A DNA stretch of 16,139 nucleotides from Planctomycetaceae bacterium UBA4732 (lineage in GTDB: Bacteria; Planctomycetota; Planctomycetia; Gemmatales; Gemmataceae): NCBI GenBank assembly GCA_002404095.1, contig DHJA01000163.1:10730-26868 (forward strand), in the 5' to 3' direction. Each line of letters begins with the position of its first letter. Positions within the stretch are counted from its first letter, which is position 1. Made by a program: the position numbers and the translations under genes. The notes beneath the pieces are model-generated. The model was not told the DNA's origin. It did not search any database and saw only the letters and a program-made list of their open reading frames with translations. Below are positions 13,684 through 16,139 of the stretch, piece after piece.

Positions 13684-14892
13684 ATGAAATACGTCATCGT
13701 CATCCCCGACGGCTGCGCCGACGAACCGCAGGATTCTCTCGGCGGCAAGACGCCGTTGCAGGCCGCACGCAAACCCCATATGGACCGCGTTGCTCAAACC
13801 GGCGTCGTTGGCCGATCCAACAACGTGCCTGCACCGCTCACGCCGGCCAGCGACGTGGCCACGCTCAGCCTCTTCGGTTACGATCCCCTCGTCGTCTACA
13901 CCGGCCGGGCGCCGCTCGAAACCGCTGCGATGGGCATTCCCCTCGGCCCCAATGACTGGGCCGTCCGTTGCAACCTTGTGAACGTCGAAAACGGCGAAAT
14001 GCGCGACTTCACGGCCGGCCACATCACCAGCGAGGAAGGCCGGCCGCTCCTCGAAGTCGTCGGCGCCGCGCTCGGCGGTCCTGTCCCCGGCGGCCGACTC
14101 GAATTTCACCCCGGCGTCAGCTATCGCAATATCCTCGTTTTCCGAGCGGATAAGTCCGCGCCTTTCGCCGCCGACACAAAGACGCAGCCGCCGCACGACA
14201 TTCCTGACAAACCCATCGCCGCCCATTTGCCGCAAGGGCCAGGGAGCGATCTCCTCTGTAACCTCATGGAGCGCAGCTGTTCCATTCTTGCCGAGCATCC
14301 AGTCAACAAGGCCCGCATAGCCAAAGGCAAACGGCCGGCCTCGCAAATCTGGTTATGGGGCCAGGGACGGGTGCCGACGCTACAACCGTTCGCGGAAAAG
14401 TACGGCAAGCGCGGCGCTATTCTTAGCGCCGTCGATCTAGTGCGCGGCGTCGGCGTCCTACTCGGCTGGAAGCGCATCGACGTACCAGGCGCGACCGGCT
14501 ATCTCGACACCGACTACGCCGCCAAAGGCCGGTACGCCGTCGCCGCTCTGCCGGATTACGACTTGGTATGCGTCCACGTCGAGGCGCCCGACGAGGCTTC
14601 GCACGAAGGAAAAGCGGATGAAAAAGTAAAAGCGTTGGAGCGAATCGACGAACACATTGTTGGGCCGCTATTGGAGGCGCTGCCGAAACACGGCGATTGG
14701 CGCATTCTGGTGTCCCCGGACCACCGCACGCCGCTGCGAACCCGCGCTCATGCCTACGGAGCGGTGCCGTTCGCCATCGCCGGAACCGGGATCGCGTCGA
14801 AGGGGCAGCCGTCCTACGATGAAGTTGTCGCGGAGAGAAGCGATCTGGCGTTCGAGAAGGGGTATGAGTTGATGCGGCTGTTTCTTAAGTGA
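13684..14892 (+). CDS. apgM: apgM/TIGR02535-type phosphomutase-fold enzyme, probable homoserine kinase
   Basis: Alkaline-phosphatase-superfamily enzyme of 402 aa. The family is commonly annotated as 2,3-bisphosphoglycerate-independent phosphoglycerate mutase (archaeal type), but the TIGR02535 branch has been proposed as the missing homoserine kinase in bacteria without ThrB. Metal and catalytic motifs seen are [10 protein letters not shown] (Asp9), [16 protein letters not shown] (nucleophile Ser56), [18 protein letters not shown] (Asp303, His307) and [20 protein letters not shown] (Asp346, His347, His356). The presence of hom in the same window, and no thrB seen here, favours the threonine role, although hom is 11 kb away. 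The ATG at 13684 opens directly on the first beta strand ([10 protein letters not shown]); a GTG 36 bases upstream would add an unlikely tail. The choice between mutase and kinase cannot be made from motifs alone. Confidence 0.85.
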   Translation: MKYVIVIPDGCADEPQDSLGGKTPLQAARKPHMDRVAQTGVVGRSNNVPAPLTPASDVATLSLFGYDPLVVYTGRAPLETAAMGIPLGPNDWAVRCNLVNVENGEMRDFTAGHITSEEGRPLLEVVGAALGGPVPGGRLEFHPGVSYRNILVFRADKSAPFAADTKTQPPHDIPDKPIAAHLPQGPGSDLLCNLMERSCSILAEHPVNKARIAKGKRPASQIWLWGQGRVPTLQPFAEKYGKRGAILSAVDLVRGVGVLLGWKRIDVPGATGYLDTDYAAKGRYAVAALPDYDLVCVHVEAPDEASHEGKADEKVKALERIDEHIVGPLLEALPKHGDWRILVSPDHRTPLRTRAHAYGAVPFAIAGTGIASKGQPSYDEVVAERSDLAFEKGYELMRLFLK

Positions 14893-14917
14893 CGACGAGC
14901 CTCTCTGGTTCTATAAT
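14889..14917 (+). promoter_or_regulatory. Sigma-70-type promoter of the transaldolase gene
   Basis: GTGACG (14889-14894), a 17-base spacer and a perfect TATAAT (14912-14917) form a strong candidate promoter. The -35 hexamer overlaps the TGA stop of the apgM-like gene. Transcription would start near 14924, leaving a leader of about 36 bases with a good ribosome-binding site, so transaldolase can be made independently of its upstream neighbour. Confidence 0.6.
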
Positions 14918-14959
14918 GGCCGGGTCGCCCGCAGCATCTCCTTAAAGGAGCGTACCCAT

Positions 14960-16024
14960 ATGGCCGATCAGACCCCGTTGCAGTCCCTCGTGGCCTGCGG
15001 CACCAAGCTATGGCTCGATTCCGTCGATCCCAAGGAAGTCGCCGTCAACCGCGCCCTCGGAGCGACCGGCGCCACCTCCAACCCCATCATCATCGGCGAC
15101 CTTATCAAGACCGGCCGCTTCGATGAGCCGATGACCGCCTTCATCAAGGAAGGTCTCGACGACGAAGCCCTCGCCTGGCGCCTCACCGACATGCTCGTCC
15201 GTCAGGCTCAGGAAGTCTTTCTCCCCGTCTGGGAGTCCACCAAGGGCGACGACGGCTACGTCAGCTTTGAACTCGACCCGCTGCTCGAAGACGTGAAGCA
15301 GACGATGCCCATACCGGAACGCTCCAAGCGTTATATCGCACTGGGCAAAGAGTGGAGCCGTAACCACCGCAACCGCATGATTAAAGTTCCGGCCACGCCG
15401 GCCGGCCTTGGCGCCCTGGAAGAAATGGCGGCCGCCGGCATCACGCTCAACGTCACCCTGATCTTCTCGGAACGTCAATACAACGAAGCCCGCGACGCCA
15501 TCTGGCGTGGGGCGCGGCGCCGGCCGTCGCTGACCGGCTTTAAGTCGGTCTACAGCATCTTCGTCAGCCGGCTCGACGTTTACACTGAGAAGGCCGTGCC
15601 GGACCTGTCGCCGGCCGCGCAGGGCCAGGTCGGCATCGTTAACGCCAAGTATATCTGGAAGCTCAACCAGCAATTCTGGGCCGACAAGAAGCTGGCGATC
15701 AAACAGGAAATGATCTTCGCCAGCACCGGCACGAAGAAGCCGGAAGACCCGCCGTACAAATATGTCGAAGCCTTCGCCGGCTCCGACATCGAAACCAACC
15801 CGCCGGCCACCAACGAGGCCGTCCAGAAGAGCGGCCGTCACTTCACGCGGCAGGTGGACAAGCTGCCTCCGAAGGATGTCCTTATCGAAATCGACTCTAA
15901 AGTGGATATGCAAAAGCTGGAGGAAACGCTCATGCAGGAGGGCTTGAGCAAGTTCGCGGAGCCGCAGCACAATCTGCTGAAACTGATCGCGGACAAGCGG
16001 GCGTCGTTGCCCAAGGCGAAGTAA
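14960..16024 (+). CDS. tal: Transaldolase
   Basis: Non-oxidative pentose phosphate pathway: moves a dihydroxyacetone unit between sedoheptulose 7-phosphate and glyceraldehyde 3-phosphate through a lysine Schiff base. The 354 aa match the longer bacterial class (mycobacterial/cyanobacterial type). Motifs: [10 protein letters not shown] (15-24) with Asp20, [13 protein letters not shown] (37-49), [17 protein letters not shown] (140-156) with Schiff-base Lys142, [15 protein letters not shown] (160-174), FVSRLD (201-206) and [19 protein letters not shown] (252-270). The ATG at 14960 follows AAAGGAG (14944-14950) by 9 bases. The gene has its own promoter and is followed by a long hairpin 4 bases after the stop. 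It reads as intact and highly conserved, in contrast to the accessory genes upstream. Confidence 0.96.
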   Translation: MADQTPLQSLVACGTKLWLDSVDPKEVAVNRALGATGATSNPIIIGDLIKTGRFDEPMTAFIKEGLDDEALAWRLTDMLVRQAQEVFLPVWESTKGDDGYVSFELDPLLEDVKQTMPIPERSKRYIALGKEWSRNHRNRMIKVPATPAGLGALEEMAAAGITLNVTLIFSERQYNEARDAIWRGARRRPSLTGFKSVYSIFVSRLDVYTEKAVPDLSPAAQGQVGIVNAKYIWKLNQQFWADKKLAIKQEMIFASTGTKKPEDPPYKYVEAFAGSDIETNPPATNEAVQKSGRHFTRQVDKLPPKDVLIEIDSKVDMQKLEETLMQEGLSKFAEPQHNLLKLIADKRASLPKAK

Positions 16025-16028
16025 CTTT

Positions 16029-16135
16029 TTGGCGAGCCGGGTCGCGTAAGCGCCCGGAGATGGTTGCAGCGATTGCACCGTTCCTCCGGGCGCTTACGCG
16101 ACCCGGCTCGCCAATTACGCGACCCGGCTCGCCAA
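16029..16135. repeat. 31-bp perfect inverted repeat plus a tandem half-copy; probable terminator or dispersed element
   Basis: Positions 16029-16059 and 16084-16114 are perfect reverse complements (31 bp, beginning TTGGCGAGCCGGGTCGCG), with a 24-base loop. The last 21 bases of the right arm (16094-16114) are repeated exactly and in tandem at 16115-16135. TTTTT lies just before the left arm, on the side of the transaldolase stop. A stem this long could halt transcription of tal. The extra half-arm suggests a mobile or slippage-prone repeat unit. It is the last recognisable feature of the window. Confidence 0.75.
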
Positions 16136-16139
16136 ATCA

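Noticed and set aside
13594..14346. A 250-codon minus-strand open frame over the apgM-like gene.
   Set aside because: It is antisense to a clear enzyme with conserved motifs and is best explained by codon bias.
15008..16078. A 356-codon minus-strand open frame over transaldolase.
   Set aside because: It mirrors the transaldolase gene in GC-rich DNA and includes the terminal hairpin; nothing in it resembles a protein family.
16067..16080. CAGCGATTGCACCG in the terminal loop resembles CAGCGATTGCAACG at 13607-13620.
   Set aside because: A 14-mer with one mismatch and no shared flanks is too weak to call a repeat in this much sequence.

Overview
The window is high-GC bacterial DNA that most resembles a planctomycete of the Gemmata/Pirellula type. 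The main reasons are a secreted protein ending in a TIGR03000-type domain, a secreted protein resembling TIGR03009, a secreted WD40 protein with a lineage-typical C-terminal helical repeat, a DUF4058 protein, a DUF5678-retropepsin protein, and several secreted or anchored proteins of families I know only from that phylum. This is judged from remembered family patterns; no search was run.

Layout. Positions 1-766 hold a soluble NtrB-like histidine kinase and its terminator. Positions 752-1417 (minus) hold the TIGR03000 protein, divergent from homoserine dehydrogenase (hom, 1465-2766). From about 2767 to 13630 lies an accessory block of roughly 11 kb: a secreted WD40/helical-repeat protein (+), a GT1-type glycosyltransferase (-), a membrane-anchored protein (-), a small ankyrin protein (-), a DUF4058 protein (-), a secreted TIGR03009-like protein (+), and a minus-strand run of retropepsin, nucleotidyltransferase and secreted 527-aa protein, headed by a gene broken by a stop codon. 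Housekeeping genes resume with an apgM/TIGR02535-type gene (13684-14892), a candidate homoserine kinase, and transaldolase (14960-16024). The window ends in a 31-bp inverted repeat.

How the parts fit. Hom and the apgM-like enzyme could be consecutive steps of threonine synthesis (aspartate semialdehyde to homoserine to phosphohomoserine). They are separated by the accessory block. Two degenerate copies of the hom 3' end lie inside that block (4930-5021 and 7610-7669) and still encode hom-like peptides through synonymous codons, so the region downstream of hom has been rearranged repeatedly.

Three related imperfect inverted-repeat elements (6361-6452, 7445-7553, 13525-13631) each sit 16-30 bases upstream of the start of a minus-strand gene. 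A gene near 13.2 kb has an in-frame TGA where its family appears to carry TGG (Trp). A HicA-like N-terminal stub at about 7.7 kb runs into one of the hom fragments. I see no CRISPR array, tRNA, rRNA, integrase or transposase, and no recognisable complete defence system. The most unusual content is the repeat and remnant architecture.
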